Shown piece by piece: positions 9,612 through 17,245 of a stretch of 64,000 nucleotides of DNA. Position 1 is the first letter of the stretch. Every line of letters starts with the position of its first letter. Where the stretch lies: positions 17,040 through 81,039 of the forward strand of contig JAQXVF010000045.1 of the NCBI GenBank assembly GCA_029224785.1, given 5' to 3'. A program made the position numbers and the translations under genes. The notes beneath the pieces are model-generated. The model saw only the letters and a program-made list of their open reading frames with translations. It made no database searches and had not been told where the DNA came from. Source of the stretch: Bacillota bacterium (GTDB lineage: Bacteria > Bacillota > Clostridia > Oscillospirales > Oscillospiraceae).

Positions 9612-9640
9612 TTGACAAAAATCCGAAAGAATGAGATAAT
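9612..9640 (+). promoter_or_regulatory. Promoter of membrane acyltransferase gene
   Basis: TTGACA at 9612-9617 and GATAAT at 9635-9640, spacer 17 bp. The implied transcription start (about 9647) almost coincides with the ORF-track GTG at 9650, so translation should begin further in. Confidence 0.7.
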
Positions 9641-9691
9641 TGCAGTATAGTGATTTCGGCGGCAGACAGATGGAAATGGATGAGGGATGCT

Positions 9692-10792
9692 ATGGCAGTT
9701 CAAAGGAAGGAAAAGACGGTTTACTATGAACTATTAAGAATCATTGCGATTCTGTGCGTGGTTTTTAACCATACCGCAGGGTTTTACAGCTTTACCTATG
9801 CCGATTTCGGGAGCTGGGCGTGGTTTGTCCGGCTTCTTGTTTCTCTGTTCAGTAAAATCGGTGTACCGGTGTTCTTTATGATTTCCGGTGCGCTTCTGCT
9901 GAATCGGGATCGCTCTCTGTCTTGGCTGCTTTCCCGCGTGGTTCATACAGGGCTGCAGCTTGCGGCGATTACGGCGCTGATCATGGTAGGGAAGTATTTT
10001 GTATACGGCGTGCGGCCGACGCTGAAGAGTTATATCATATTTCTCTATACCGGAACCAAACTCAGTTCCCAGTTGTGGTTCATGTATGCGTATCTGGCAT
10101 TCCTTTTGTCAATTCCGCTGTTGGATCGATTTGTGAAAAACTTTGACCGGGTGGGAATGAGGTATCTGATCTTCTGCTATGTGATCAGCCAAATTGCACT
10201 GATTGCCCAGTATGTGTTCCTGAATGACAAGTATTCGTTCAATAGCCGCCTCTTTCCGACCTGGATGGCAACGGATATCTTTCTCTATCCGGTCATCGGC
10301 TGGTACTTGGCAAAGCATCCTGAGGAGACGACCAGAAGACGTGTGGCAGTCTGGACGATATCTGCCGGATTGTTCATTGCGCTGTTGTGCGGGACCGTGT
10401 ATTTAATGGGGTACCGCAATGGGGGCAGCATGGAAGATCTAAACTATCAGCGGTTCCATAATTATTTTGTGCTGTTTCCCTCTGTGGCTGTTTTCCTGAT
10501 TGTGCAGAAGCTGGATGCTCATATTCCCCCAAAGCTGTATCCGGTCATTCGCGTATTGGGAGGCGCTTCTTTTGGCGTTTATATGATCCATATTCTGGTA
10601 AAAGACCTGCCCTTCATGAAGCGCGGACTGGATTACCTGAGCAACAGTCTGGGTATGGATCATCTGCTGTCCAACATTCTCTATGTAGTGGCAGCGTGGC
10701 TGCTCAGTACGTTTTTTGTGGTTATTTACCAGACGATCGTTCGCCTGCTGTCCGAATGTATCCGAAAGATCCGGAATCAGAAATTGTCGTAA
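9692..10792 (+). CDS. Acyltransferase family 3 integral membrane protein
   Basis: Multispanning membrane protein of the acyltransferase 3 family, which moves acetyl or other acyl groups onto surface polysaccharides or other exported molecules. From the ATG at 9692 it has 366 aa and about ten hydrophobic helices. The first helix carries the family hallmark as VVFNHTAG, with the His-containing active face. The middle contains QLWFMYAYLAFLLSIPLL, also typical. The track start at 9650 would leave no leader after the promoter; GAGGG before 9692 supports the inner start (ATG 9680 is the alternative). It is transcribed alone and is somewhat richer in A+T than its neighbours. The acceptor molecule is unknown. 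Confidence 0.82.
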   Translation: MAVQRKEKTVYYELLRIIAILCVVFNHTAGFYSFTYADFGSWAWFVRLLVSLFSKIGVPVFFMISGALLLNRDRSLSWLLSRVVHTGLQLAAITALIMVGKYFVYGVRPTLKSYIIFLYTGTKLSSQLWFMYAYLAFLLSIPLLDRFVKNFDRVGMRYLIFCYVISQIALIAQYVFLNDKYSFNSRLFPTWMATDIFLYPVIGWYLAKHPEETTRRRVAVWTISAGLFIALLCGTVYLMGYRNGGSMEDLNYQRFHNYFVLFPSVAVFLIVQKLDAHIPPKLYPVIRVLGGASFGVYMIHILVKDLPFMKRGLDYLSNSLGMDHLLSNILYVVAAWLLSTFFVVIYQTIVRLLSECIRKIRNQKLS

Positions 10793-10820
10793 AAGGGGCT
10801 GCAAAAAAATTGCCTCAAAA

Positions 10821-10848
10821 GCAGGCTGTGCCGAAAGGTGCAGCCTGC
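10821..10848 (-). terminator. Hairpin with GAAA/TTTC loop, terminator for the minus-strand blaIR transcript
   Basis: GCAGGCTGTGCC pairs with GGTGCAGCCTGC around a four-base loop. Read on the minus strand it is followed by TTTTGAGG and then a longer T-run, as expected for the end of the blaI-blaR1 message. On the plus strand it lies 30 bases after the acyltransferase stop but lacks a T-run. Confidence 0.6.
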
Positions 10849-10855
10849 AAAATAT

Positions 10856-10919
10856 GGTTCTATCATAAATGTTGGGGTCAGGCGGTGAGCCTGGCCCCAA
10901 CATTTATGATAATAGAACC
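10856..10919. repeat. 64-bp near-perfect palindrome
   Basis: A left arm of 28 bases begins GGTTCTATCATAAATG and ends GTCAGGC. A right arm of 31 bases is its reverse complement except for a three-base insertion and one T/C change. The loop is five bases (GGTGA). It lies between the convergent acyltransferase and blaR1 genes, beside the hairpin at 10821. The arms resemble two transposon terminal repeats placed tip to tip, or a very small palindromic repeat element. No direct repeats flank it that would show a target-site duplication. A role as a bidirectional terminator is possible, but T-runs are weak. Confidence 0.7.
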
Positions 10920-11000
10920 TTTATACGACTGTGACTGTTAACTGTCTTATGAACATCGGGCTTTTCGGGCGGGGGCGTGTTGCCTGTTCAGGCCGAACGG

Positions 11001-13067
11001 TCAGTCGTTTGGGGGTGTGATCCCAAGGAGATCATAAATATCCTCTGCGCTGGTGAAGTAGCAGGTCTCCGTCTCCCAGAGACTCCAGACGGCGCCGGAT
11101 TCTCCGTGGATATCAAAGTTTTTCGCCGCCAGAAAACCGTAGAGCACGACACTCCCCTGATAGTCGGACAGGTCCAGCAGGACGGTCACCACCGTTTTCT
11201 TGCCTTCCTCCATGGTGATGTCGGCAACCGGACCGTCGGACACCGGCAGGTTGTTGACAAAGAGGTTCAGCCCATATTCTCCCCGGGGATCGCCGAAGAC
11301 TTCAAAGGTCACCTCCAGGGGCTCGTGGGCGGTGTAGCCGTAGAACATCATTCCACCGGGATCCTTTCCGTAGTCTCCGACTTTGCCGTGGATGGTCAGG
11401 CGGTAGGGCAGCTCATAGGCCAGGTCGCGGGATTCCAGCATGGCGGATTCGCTCTGTGTCAGTTCCACGGTTTTTTGAGATACGGAAAGAACGCGGCTGG
11501 TGACAAGGGGATTTCCGGCGGAGCCGGAGGACTCCAGCACACGGACATTGGCGTTGGCGGTGCTGATCATGCCGGTATACTTGCAGAAGGTGATCCCGTC
11601 TTCCAGGAAGAAATTGGGCTCGGAGAGACAGACTACCTGCATGGACAGCAGATCGCCGGGATCGCCGGTGTTGGGGATGAAATAGAGATCGTAGGAGGCC
11701 CTCACCGGCAGGGTCTGGGAGAAAATATGCAGATACTTGTAACTGCTGTGGGGCTCGTCATCCGGTACCTGTACCCGATAGGTTTGGGGCTTCCCATTCA
11801 GGAACAGCAAAATGCCGGTTTCATTGACATTCCGCGGATCCACGGAGACACGCAGATGCAGTTCGCCGCCTTGATAGGAAAATTCCGGTACGCTCTCATT
11901 TCGCATCTCCGGGGTAGATAACAGGGACACTTTCAGGGAGTAGGATTGTTCCTTGGGACCTCTCCAGTCTTCCAGGAGCTTTGCCTCCAGGGCAGCTTTT
12001 TCCGCCTCCAGGGCAGCTTTCTCCGCCTCAAAACGCTCTGTTTCCTGCCGGATGTCTTCGGGTGACACGGTGCCCGGCACCGCAGTTTCCGAAGGCAGGG
12101 TGGTTTCCGGGGGAAGTGTGGCCGAATCCGGCACGGGATTGGTGGCAAGACAGGCAGAAAGCAGGATGCAGAACACGAGAGTCATGGAAATGACACCGAT
12201 ACCTGCCTTTTTCCGGACGGCCAGGTTGCGGATCCGGCACTTGGCGTTTCCTCCGAAGGTCAGAGGGATCCCCATCAGGTTTCGGCGACCGGCGGCAAGA
12301 CTCAGAAGGGAAGTGCAGTAATCTGCCCGGATCCCGTCGCCCATTTTTCGGATGACTGCTTCATCACAGCACATTTCCATATCTTTCGCGGATAGAGAGA
12401 ATGCCAGCCATACCATCGGATTGAACCAATGAATGGAAAGGGCCAGGAATGCCAGCATTTTTACAACGTAATCCAGCCGGGCAATATGCTGCTTTTCGTG
12501 CAGCAGGATGTATGCCTGCTCATTCTCGGTCAGACCGGCAGGAAGATAGATCCTGGGACGGAAAATGCCCAAAACAAAGGGAGAGCGGATCCCGTCTGCC
12601 AGAAAAATCTGTTTCCCGACAGGAATGGCGGCGGCGGTTTTCCGCCGGATGTGCAGACCGGCAATGAGAATATAGGCTCCCATGGCGGCAACGCCCGCAA
12701 GCCAGATCCGGCAGGGAAGGGAGAGCGCTGCTTTCACAGGCTCGGCCTCCATGACGATGTCTTCGGAGGACTTGCCTTCCGGGGCGGGAGAGTCCGTATT
12801 GCCCGGGATGTCCCGGATTTCGAAGTGAGAATTCAGAGTGACGGTATCGGACCACCGGGAGGCGGCGAGGGATACCTGTTGGGGGATGAGAGATATCGGA
12901 GACGGCAGGGACAGAGGACACAGCAGCCGGAACAGTACCACAGCCCAAAGAACATAGGAGAGCGCCCTGGGCGCTTTTTTCAGCGCATAACGGGCGAGAC
13001 AGACAATGGAAATTGCAATGCAGGCCGTCAGGCTCATGCCAAGGACTGTTTGAAAAACCATTTCCAT
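11001..13067 (-). CDS. BlaR1/MecR1-family M56 membrane metallopeptidase with an unusual exterior domain
   Basis: Membrane antirepressor partner of the BlaI-type repressor encoded 4 bp upstream. Residues 1-50 give two membrane helices, residues 115-140 a third, and HEKQH at about 190-194 is the zinc site of family M56, followed by another helix. A further hydrophobic stretch (around 290-310, ILLSACLATNP) is followed by a repeated EAEKAAL coiled segment. After that comes a ~350-residue exterior domain. In true BlaR1 and MecR1 the exterior part is a penicillin-binding domain with SxxK and KTG motifs; none are visible here. The domain looks beta-rich and is not one I recognise. The signal sensed is therefore unknown. 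Confidence 0.8.
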   Translation of the reverse strand: MEMVFQTVLGMSLTACIAISIVCLARYALKKAPRALSYVLWAVVLFRLLCPLSLPSPISLIPQQVSLAASRWSDTVTLNSHFEIRDIPGNTDSPAPEGKSSEDIVMEAEPVKAALSLPCRIWLAGVAAMGAYILIAGLHIRRKTAAAIPVGKQIFLADGIRSPFVLGIFRPRIYLPAGLTENEQAYILLHEKQHIARLDYVVKMLAFLALSIHWFNPMVWLAFSLSAKDMEMCCDEAVIRKMGDGIRADYCTSLLSLAAGRRNLMGIPLTFGGNAKCRIRNLAVRKKAGIGVISMTLVFCILLSACLATNPVPDSATLPPETTLPSETAVPGTVSPEDIRQETERFEAEKAALEAEKAALEAKLLEDWRGPKEQSYSLKVSLLSTPEMRNESVPEFSYQGGELHLRVSVDPRNVNETGILLFLNGKPQTYRVQVPDDEPHSSYKYLHIFSQTLPVRASYDLYFIPNTGDPGDLLSMQVVCLSEPNFFLEDGITFCKYTGMISTANANVRVLESSGSAGNPLVTSRVLSVSQKTVELTQSESAMLESRDLAYELPYRLTIHGKVGDYGKDPGGMMFYGYTAHEPLEVTFEVFGDPRGEYGLNLFVNNLPVSDGPVADITMEEGKKTVVTVLLDLSDYQGSVVLYGFLAAKNFDIHGESGAVWSLWETETCYFTSAEDIYDLLGITPPND

Positions 13068-13071
13068 AAGA

Positions 13072-13431
13072 TCACCTCCGCATCCCCTCGATCACCTTCA
13101 GAAGCTCTTCGATCTCGACGTCGGATAGCTTGTTCCGGGTGCCGAAGGCGGTAAGAAACGCAGGCAGAGAGCCGCCGAAGGTCTCCTCCACATACTGCCG
13201 GCTGTGGCGGGCATAGAAGTCCTCCCGGGAGAGGAGGGACGTAACGGTTCCCCCCTGATTCCGGAAGATTCCGCGGTCGCAGAGCCGTTTGAGAACGGTG
13301 AAGGAAGTGGTCTTTTTCCAGCCGAACTCGGTTTCGCACAGCTTTGCAAGCTGACCGGAAGAGATGGGCTCGTTTTCCCAGATCAGATCGGCAACCCGGG
13401 CCTCAGCGGTGCCCATTTTCAAATCAGACAT
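13072..13431 (-). CDS. BlaI/MecI/CopY-family transcriptional repressor
   Basis: 119-aa winged-helix repressor. The start MGTAEARVADLIWENEPISS and the recognition region WKKTTSFTVLKRLCDRGI fit the family, as does the C-terminal dimerisation helix. In known systems the M56 partner triggers cleavage of the repressor. Two dyads matching the family operator lie over and just downstream of its own promoter, so autoregulation is expected. The gene is first in a two-gene operon with the M56 protein. No beta-lactamase or penicillin-binding protein gene is nearby, so the regulated target lies elsewhere or the pair regulates only itself. Confidence 0.92.
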   Translation of the reverse strand: MSDLKMGTAEARVADLIWENEPISSGQLAKLCETEFGWKKTTSFTVLKRLCDRGIFRNQGGTVTSLLSREDFYARHSRQYVEETFGGSLPAFLTAFGTRNKLSDVEIEELLKVIEGMRR

Positions 13432-13455
13432 AGGGATTCCTCGCTTTCAAGTGGA

Positions 13456-13472
13456 TTCTACAATCTGTAGTA
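13456..13472 (-). promoter_or_regulatory. BlaI-type operator dyad 2
   Basis: TTCTACA, three bases, TGTAGTA: one mismatch from the perfect dyad at 13481. The centres are 25 bp apart, and this copy lies just downstream of the -10 box, covering the start of the transcript. Confidence 0.75.
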
Positions 13473-13479
13473 TGACAAT

Positions 13480-13508
13480 ATACTACATCCTGTAGTACGA
13501 TTTGTCAA
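13480..13508 (-). promoter_or_regulatory. Promoter of the blaI-blaR1-like operon with overlapping operator 1
   Basis: On the minus strand TTGACA (13508-13503) and TAGTAT (13485-13480) are 17 bp apart. A perfect dyad TACTACA-TCC-TGTAGTA occupies 13481-13497, overlapping the -10 box and the spacer. Repressor binding there would block RNA polymerase directly. Confidence 0.85.
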
Positions 13509-13529
13509 CAGGCTTTTTGAAAGAAGCAC

Positions 13530-13560
13530 AAAAAAACTCCCCGATCCGTGGATCGGGGAG
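13530..13560 (-). terminator. Terminator of rpsB-tsf
   Basis: CTCCCCGATC and GATCGGGGAG form a ten-bp stem with loop CGTG; on the minus strand it is followed by TTTTTTTG. It separates tsf from the blaI-like operon, whose -35 box begins about 20 bp further. Confidence 0.92.
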
Positions 13561-13575
13561 CCTGGAAATGTGAAA

Positions 13576-14505
13576 TTACTTGCCGGCGTTGGCGATCTGA
13601 GCGGCGACTTCAGCGGCGAAGTCATCCACCTTCTTCTCAATGCCCTCGCCCTTGACGAAGTGGATGGCGTCCACGAACTTCACGGAAACGCCCAGCTTCT
13701 TGGCGGCATCGGCGATATAGCCCTCGACGGAACCGGTGAACAGGTCGCTGCGGACGAAGTCCTGCTGCAGCAGGCAGTTCTCCTTGTAGAAAGCGTTGAT
13801 CTTGCCGGCGGCGATCTTCTCCTTGATCTGAGCGGGCTTGTTGGCCATTTTGGGATCGTTGTCCATCAGGGCAACCTGAACCTGCAGCTCGTGGTCCACG
13901 TCAGCCTGGGGAACCAGGGACTTGTCCCAGAACTTGGGATTCATGGCGGCGATCTGCATAGCCACGTTTTTGCCGATCTCGGTGATGTCGGCGTCGCCCT
14001 CCACGGCCAGGTTCACCAGAACGCCGTGGGTGCCGCCTGCATGGACATAAGCCACGCTGACGTTGTCTGCAAAGCGGGCGAAACGGCGGATCTGCAGGTT
14101 CTCACCGATGGACATGACCTTCTCCTGCATGACCTCGGTAACGGTCAGGTCGGTGCCGGGATACTTGCAGTTCTTCAGGGCCTCCACGTCAGCGGGGGCG
14201 TCGGTTGCCACAATGGCAGCCAGGTTCTTCACCAGATCCAGGAAAGCGTCGGTCTTGGCGGCAAAGTCGGTCTCGGTGTTGACCTCGATGACCACACCGG
14301 TGGAGCCGATGACGGCGGCATAGGCAACGCCCTCAGCGGCGATGCGGCCGGCCTTCTTGGCAGCCTTGGCCAGGCCCTTCTCGCGGAGCCAGTCAACAGC
14401 CTTATCCATATCACCGTCGGTAGCCTGGAGTGCCTTTTTGCAGTCCATCATGCCCACGTTGGTCATTTCACGCAGCTTCTTCACATCTTGAGCAGTAAAA
14501 GCCAT
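13576..14505 (-). CDS. tsf: Translation elongation factor Ts
   Basis: Nucleotide exchange factor that regenerates EF-Tu-GTP during protein synthesis. The 309-aa protein starts MAFTAQDVKKLREMTNVGMM and carries the signature MDCKKALQATDGDMDKAVDWL; a UBA-like N-domain is followed by two core subdomains. The ATG at 14505 follows AAGGAGG at 14514-14520; the ORF-track start 54 bases upstream lacks a ribosome site. It is the second gene of the conserved rpsB-tsf operon. Unlike in B. subtilis, pyrH and frr do not follow; a terminator does. Confidence 0.97.
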   Translation of the reverse strand: MAFTAQDVKKLREMTNVGMMDCKKALQATDGDMDKAVDWLREKGLAKAAKKAGRIAAEGVAYAAVIGSTGVVIEVNTETDFAAKTDAFLDLVKNLAAIVATDAPADVEALKNCKYPGTDLTVTEVMQEKVMSIGENLQIRRFARFADNVSVAYVHAGGTHGVLVNLAVEGDADITEIGKNVAMQIAAMNPKFWDKSLVPQADVDHELQVQVALMDNDPKMANKPAQIKEKIAAGKINAFYKENCLLQQDFVRSDLFTGSVEGYIADAAKKLGVSVKFVDAIHFVKGEGIEKKVDDFAAEVAAQIANAGK

Positions 14506-14570
14506 TAGTATGTCCTCCTTAGTATTTGAAGTAGGGGGGTGTCCGGCGGTGCCGGACACCTTACGGATTC

Positions 14571-15314
14571 TTACTCAGCGGCGGGTGCCTCGGAAGCGGG
14601 CTCCACAGCCTCGGCAGCCTCAGCGGCATCCTCACCCTGACGGCCCTCGATGGCGGCATTGGCCATGGTGGCGGCGATGAGGCGGATGGCGCGGATGGCA
14701 TCATCGTTGCCGGGGATCACGTAATCGATCTCATCGGGATCGCAGTTGGTGTCCACGATGGCCACGATGGGGATGTTCAGCTTCCGGGCCTCAGCAATGG
14801 CGTTGCGCTCTTTGCGGGGATCCACGATAAACAGAGCAGCGGGAATCTTCTTCATTTCCTTCACGCCGCCCAGGTACTTCTCCAGCTTTTCAATCTCGCC
14901 CTGATGCTTGATGACTTCCTTCTTGGGCAGCATGGCGAAGGTGCCGTCCTCTTCCATCTTGCGAAGCTGAGCCAGACGGTCGATACGGGTGCGCATGGTG
15001 CGGAAGTTGGTCAGCATACCGCCCAGCCAGCGGGCGTTGACGTAGTAACCGCCGCAGCGGGCAGCTTCCTCGCGGATGGCGTCCTGGGCCTGCTTCTTGG
15101 TGCCGACGAACAGGATATTGCCGCCGTTGGCAGAGGTCTCACGGACAAAGTTGTAGGCCTCTTCCAGCTTCTTCACGGTCTTCTGCAGGTCGATGATGTA
15201 GATACCGTTGCGCTCAGTGTAGATGTAGGGGGCCATTTTGGGGTTCCAGCGGCGGGTCTGATGACCGAAGTGCACGCCGGCTTCCAGCAGTTGCTTCATG
15301 GATACGACAGACAT
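14571..15314 (-). CDS. rpsB: 30S ribosomal protein S2
   Basis: Small-subunit protein S2. The 247-aa sequence contains [20 protein letters not shown], the [17 protein letters not shown] region and [20 protein letters not shown], all diagnostic. The C-terminal tail is acidic and alanine-rich ([15 protein letters not shown]). The ATG at 15314 is preferred to the ORF-track start, which lies inside the structured leader; AAAGGAG lies just before the ATG. tsf follows after 65 bp. Confidence 0.97.
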   Translation of the reverse strand: MSVVSMKQLLEAGVHFGHQTRRWNPKMAPYIYTERNGIYIIDLQKTVKKLEEAYNFVRETSANGGNILFVGTKKQAQDAIREEAARCGGYYVNARWLGGMLTNFRTMRTRIDRLAQLRKMEEDGTFAMLPKKEVIKHQGEIEKLEKYLGGVKEMKKIPAALFIVDPRKERNAIAEARKLNIPIVAIVDTNCDPDEIDYVIPGNDDAIRAIRLIAATMANAAIEGRQGEDAAEAAEAVEPASEAPAAE

Positions 15315-15442
15315 GGTTTTATTCTCCTTTGTTTTTGTTTTTCCTCCACCCCGATCATCCCGCAGATCCGTCCCTTTCGGAACACGGGAACCTGCGATCC
15401 CCGGGTGTGTGGTTTCGTCACGGGCTTTGCCCATGCTGATTC
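15315..15442 (-). promoter_or_regulatory. Structured 5' leader of rpsB
   Basis: A leader of about 120 nt separates the promoter from rpsB. It is GC-rich and contains arms able to form a stem (GCAGGTTCC and GGATCTGC around a GTTCCGAAAGGGAC element). Ribosomal-protein operons in Firmicutes are often controlled by the protein binding its own leader; that is an inference here, as I cannot assign it to a named leader family. Confidence 0.4.
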
Positions 15443-15471
15443 ATTATAGCCAATCAAATCGAATTTTGCAA
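15443..15471 (-). promoter_or_regulatory. Promoter of rpsB-tsf
   Basis: Minus-strand TTGCAA (15471-15466) and a perfect TATAAT (15448-15443), spacer 17 bp. Confidence 0.8.
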
Positions 15472-15552
15472 GTATTTTTTCCAATTTTTTTCTGTTTCAT
15501 GCGTCATTTCCGGAAGAAAGGCGAGGATCGGCACCTCTGTTGGGAAAGTCGC

Positions 15553-15831
15553 CTAAAACAGACCGATTTTGGCCCTGGGAACCAGGCACTCGGTGGGTTT
15601 TATGTCAACTAAAATGATATCCGGGCCGATCCGGCGGATGCATCCCCAGGGAATGCAGTAATCGTCCTTCCTGCCGAAAAGCCCGAAATAGCGGCATTTT
15701 CCGGGTACGGTCACCGAGAGAACGTCCCCCTCCGGGGACTTGATGGAAAGGTCGGAGACAAAGCCCAGACGGCGGCCGTCATTGAGGCAGATGACCTCTT
15801 TGCAGCGCAGTTCGGAATAGCAGACGGTCAT
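15553..15831 (-). CDS. YlmC/YmxH-family (PRC-barrel) sporulation protein
   Basis: 92-aa protein beginning MTVCYSELRCKEVICLNDGR, with LGFVSDLSI and a PWGCIRRIGPDIILVD end. This is the PRC-barrel-like fold of the YlmC/YmxH family, annotated as sporulation-associated in Bacillus and Clostridia, though its molecular role is not defined. It lies 54 bp downstream of sigG on the same strand; sigG and ylmC are also close in B. subtilis, supporting the assignment. Its ribosome site lies in one arm of a hairpin (see the separate entry). Confidence 0.85.
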   Translation of the reverse strand: MTVCYSELRCKEVICLNDGRRLGFVSDLSIKSPEGDVLSVTVPGKCRYFGLFGRKDDYCIPWGCIRRIGPDIILVDIKPTECLVPRAKIGLF

Positions 15832-15836
15832 AAGAT

Positions 15837-15879
15837 CCCTCCCCTGATGATAGAGTCATTCTATGCACCGGGGGAGGGG
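15837..15879 (-). promoter_or_regulatory. Hairpin that covers the ribosome site of the ylmC-like gene
   Basis: CCCTCCCC at 15837-15844 is the complement of GGGGAGGG at 15871-15878. On the minus strand the 3' arm GGGGAGGG is the ribosome site, six bases before the ATG at 15831. Pairing would hide the site. It could reduce translation of the second gene relative to sigG or respond to a trans factor. Confidence 0.5.
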
Positions 15880-15885
15880 AAAATG

Positions 15886-16662
15886 TCAGCCTGCCATGGA
15901 TTTACGCATTGCGGAAATGGCGCCTTTTTCCAGCCGGGAGACCTGGGCCTGGGAGATCCCCACCATCTTTGCCACTTCCATCTGGGTCTTGCCGTCGAAA
16001 AAACGCAGGGAGAGGATCTGTTTTTCCCGGCGTCCCAGCTTGCGGAAGGCATCCCGCAGGGTGATGCGCTCCAGCCAGGTCTCATCGGTGTTCCGGGTGT
16101 CGCAGACCTGGTCCATAACGGTCAGAGGATCTCCGCCGTCGGAATACACCGGATCATACAGGCTTACCGGGGCACAGATGGCATCCAGAGCGGTGCTGAC
16201 CATCCGGGCAGGCAGCTCCAGGGCGTTGGCGATCTCCTCCAGCGTGGGATCCCGGTCGCTTTGTGCGAGGAGGGCCTCCTTGCACTGCAGCACCCGGTAG
16301 GCAATGTCCCGAAGGGACCGGGAGACCCGGATGGCGCTGTTGTCCCGGAGGTAGCGCCGCACCTCCCCGGCGATCATGGGAACACCGTAGGTGGAAAACC
16401 GGACGTTTTTCTCCGTATCAAAATTGGCGATGGCTTTCATCAGCCCGATGCAGCCCACCTGGAACAGGTCGTCGGGGTTTTCGCCCCTGCGGTCAAAACG
16501 GGAAATGACACTGAGGACCAGCCGGAGATTTCCCTCGATCAGCCGGTTGAAGGCGCTTCGGTCACCGGATTTGGCTTTTTTCAGCAGATCTGTGGTTTCG
16601 CTCTGGGTCAGCGTAGACAGTTCGGCGGTGTTCACACCGCAAATCTCAACCTTTCCCTGCAT
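15886..16662 (-). CDS. sigG: RNA polymerase sporulation sigma factor SigG
   Basis: Late forespore-specific sigma factor that switches on spore maturation genes. The 258-aa protein begins MQGKVEICGVNTAELSTLTQ, the N-terminus typical of SigG. Region 2 reads NLRLVLSVISRF and DDLFQVGCIGLMKAI, then RFSTYGVPMIAGEVRRYLRD. Region 4 ends FFDGKTQMEVAKMVGISQAQ. B. subtilis SigG is 260 aa. AAGGAGG at 16669-16675 fixes the start at 16662, not the track start at 17103, which would span the gene-free region. No spoIIGA or sigE gene is adjacent here, although they often precede sigG. Confidence 0.95.
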   Translation of the reverse strand: MQGKVEICGVNTAELSTLTQSETTDLLKKAKSGDRSAFNRLIEGNLRLVLSVISRFDRRGENPDDLFQVGCIGLMKAIANFDTEKNVRFSTYGVPMIAGEVRRYLRDNSAIRVSRSLRDIAYRVLQCKEALLAQSDRDPTLEEIANALELPARMVSTALDAICAPVSLYDPVYSDGGDPLTVMDQVCDTRNTDETWLERITLRDAFRKLGRREKQILSLRFFDGKTQMEVAKMVGISQAQVSRLEKGAISAMRKSMAG

Positions 16663-16688
16663 AAGAATCCTCCTTGGTGTGGTGCTAA

Positions 16689-16717
16689 CAGTATTTCCCG
16701 GCGGAAAAAAATGATAC
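16689..16717 (-). promoter_or_regulatory. Possible sigma-F-type promoter of sigG
   Basis: On the minus strand GTATC (16717-16713) and GGAAATACTG (16698-16689) lie 14 bp apart. The second element fits the SigF -10 pattern GGnrAnAnT and the first is one base from GYWTA. SigF control of sigG is established in Bacillus. The spacing is slightly short. Confidence 0.4.
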
Positions 16718-16898
16718 CTGCGGGGTTTTGTCTGATTTTCACAAAAATTATTTTCCGCAAGGAAACGAAAGGGAAAGATTCCGGCGGCATCGGCCAGATC
16801 CGTCAAGATTTTTCTTCTGAAAAGGGATAGGGTAGACAAAACTGCACCCTGTTTTTTTTCCCGCGAAAAAGAGGAAAAGGCAAGGGGAGAAAGGGCAT

Positions 16899-17126
16899 TT
16901 TTCCACAGAAAAATGGACAGGCATTGTTGTGGAAAAAACTGTTCAGGGTGTGGAAAACAGAAACTTTTCCACATTCTCCACAGGGTTTTCCACAACGGTT
17001 TTCCACAGGACAATCCCCGGACAGCCGGCAGGGACCGTTTACATAAGAGATTTGACCCCTTTTTCCAAAAAGCCAACTTTTTCTCTCTCGGTATTTCGCC
17101 CATAGACTGTCGGGGGGTGTGGAAAA
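16899..17126. repeat. Cluster of DnaA-box-like TTTTCCACA sites
   Basis: Seven exact copies of TTTTCCACA lie in 228 bp: plus strand at 16899, 16965, 16986 and 16999; minus strand at 16928-16936, 16949-16957 and 17118-17126. An eighth with one mismatch (TTCTCCACA) lies at 16974. The sites at 16965, 16974, 16986 and 16999 follow each other at 9-13 bp spacing. TTTTCCACA differs from the classical DnaA box TTATCCACA at one position. The cluster lies between divergent sigG and rpsT, and an A/T-rich stretch follows at 17190-17240. No dnaA or dnaN gene is adjacent, so this is not the standard origin layout. The ORFs the track shows here (16803-17171, 16913-17251) lack ribosome sites and look spurious. 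Confidence 0.7.
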
Positions 17127-17216
17127 AAGGACTTGACAGGAAACGGAGCCTCTCAACCGGCCCAAGAGCATCCGAAAAACAGACGGAGAAAAAGAAAAAT
17201 ATTTTTAAAAAAAGGA

Positions 17217-17245
17217 TTGATTTTAGAGAAAAAATTCGTTATAAT
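17217..17245 (+). promoter_or_regulatory. Promoter of rpsT
   Basis: TTGATT at 17217-17222 and a perfect TATAAT at 17240-17245, spacer 17 bp. Confidence 0.8.

Noticed and set aside
10856-10919. Calling the palindrome an insertion sequence
   Set aside because: No transposase and no target duplication; family of the arms cannot be confirmed.
16899-17126. Calling the box cluster oriC
   Set aside because: No dnaA, dnaN, rpmH or other origin-linked genes beside it; kept only as a DnaA-box-like cluster.
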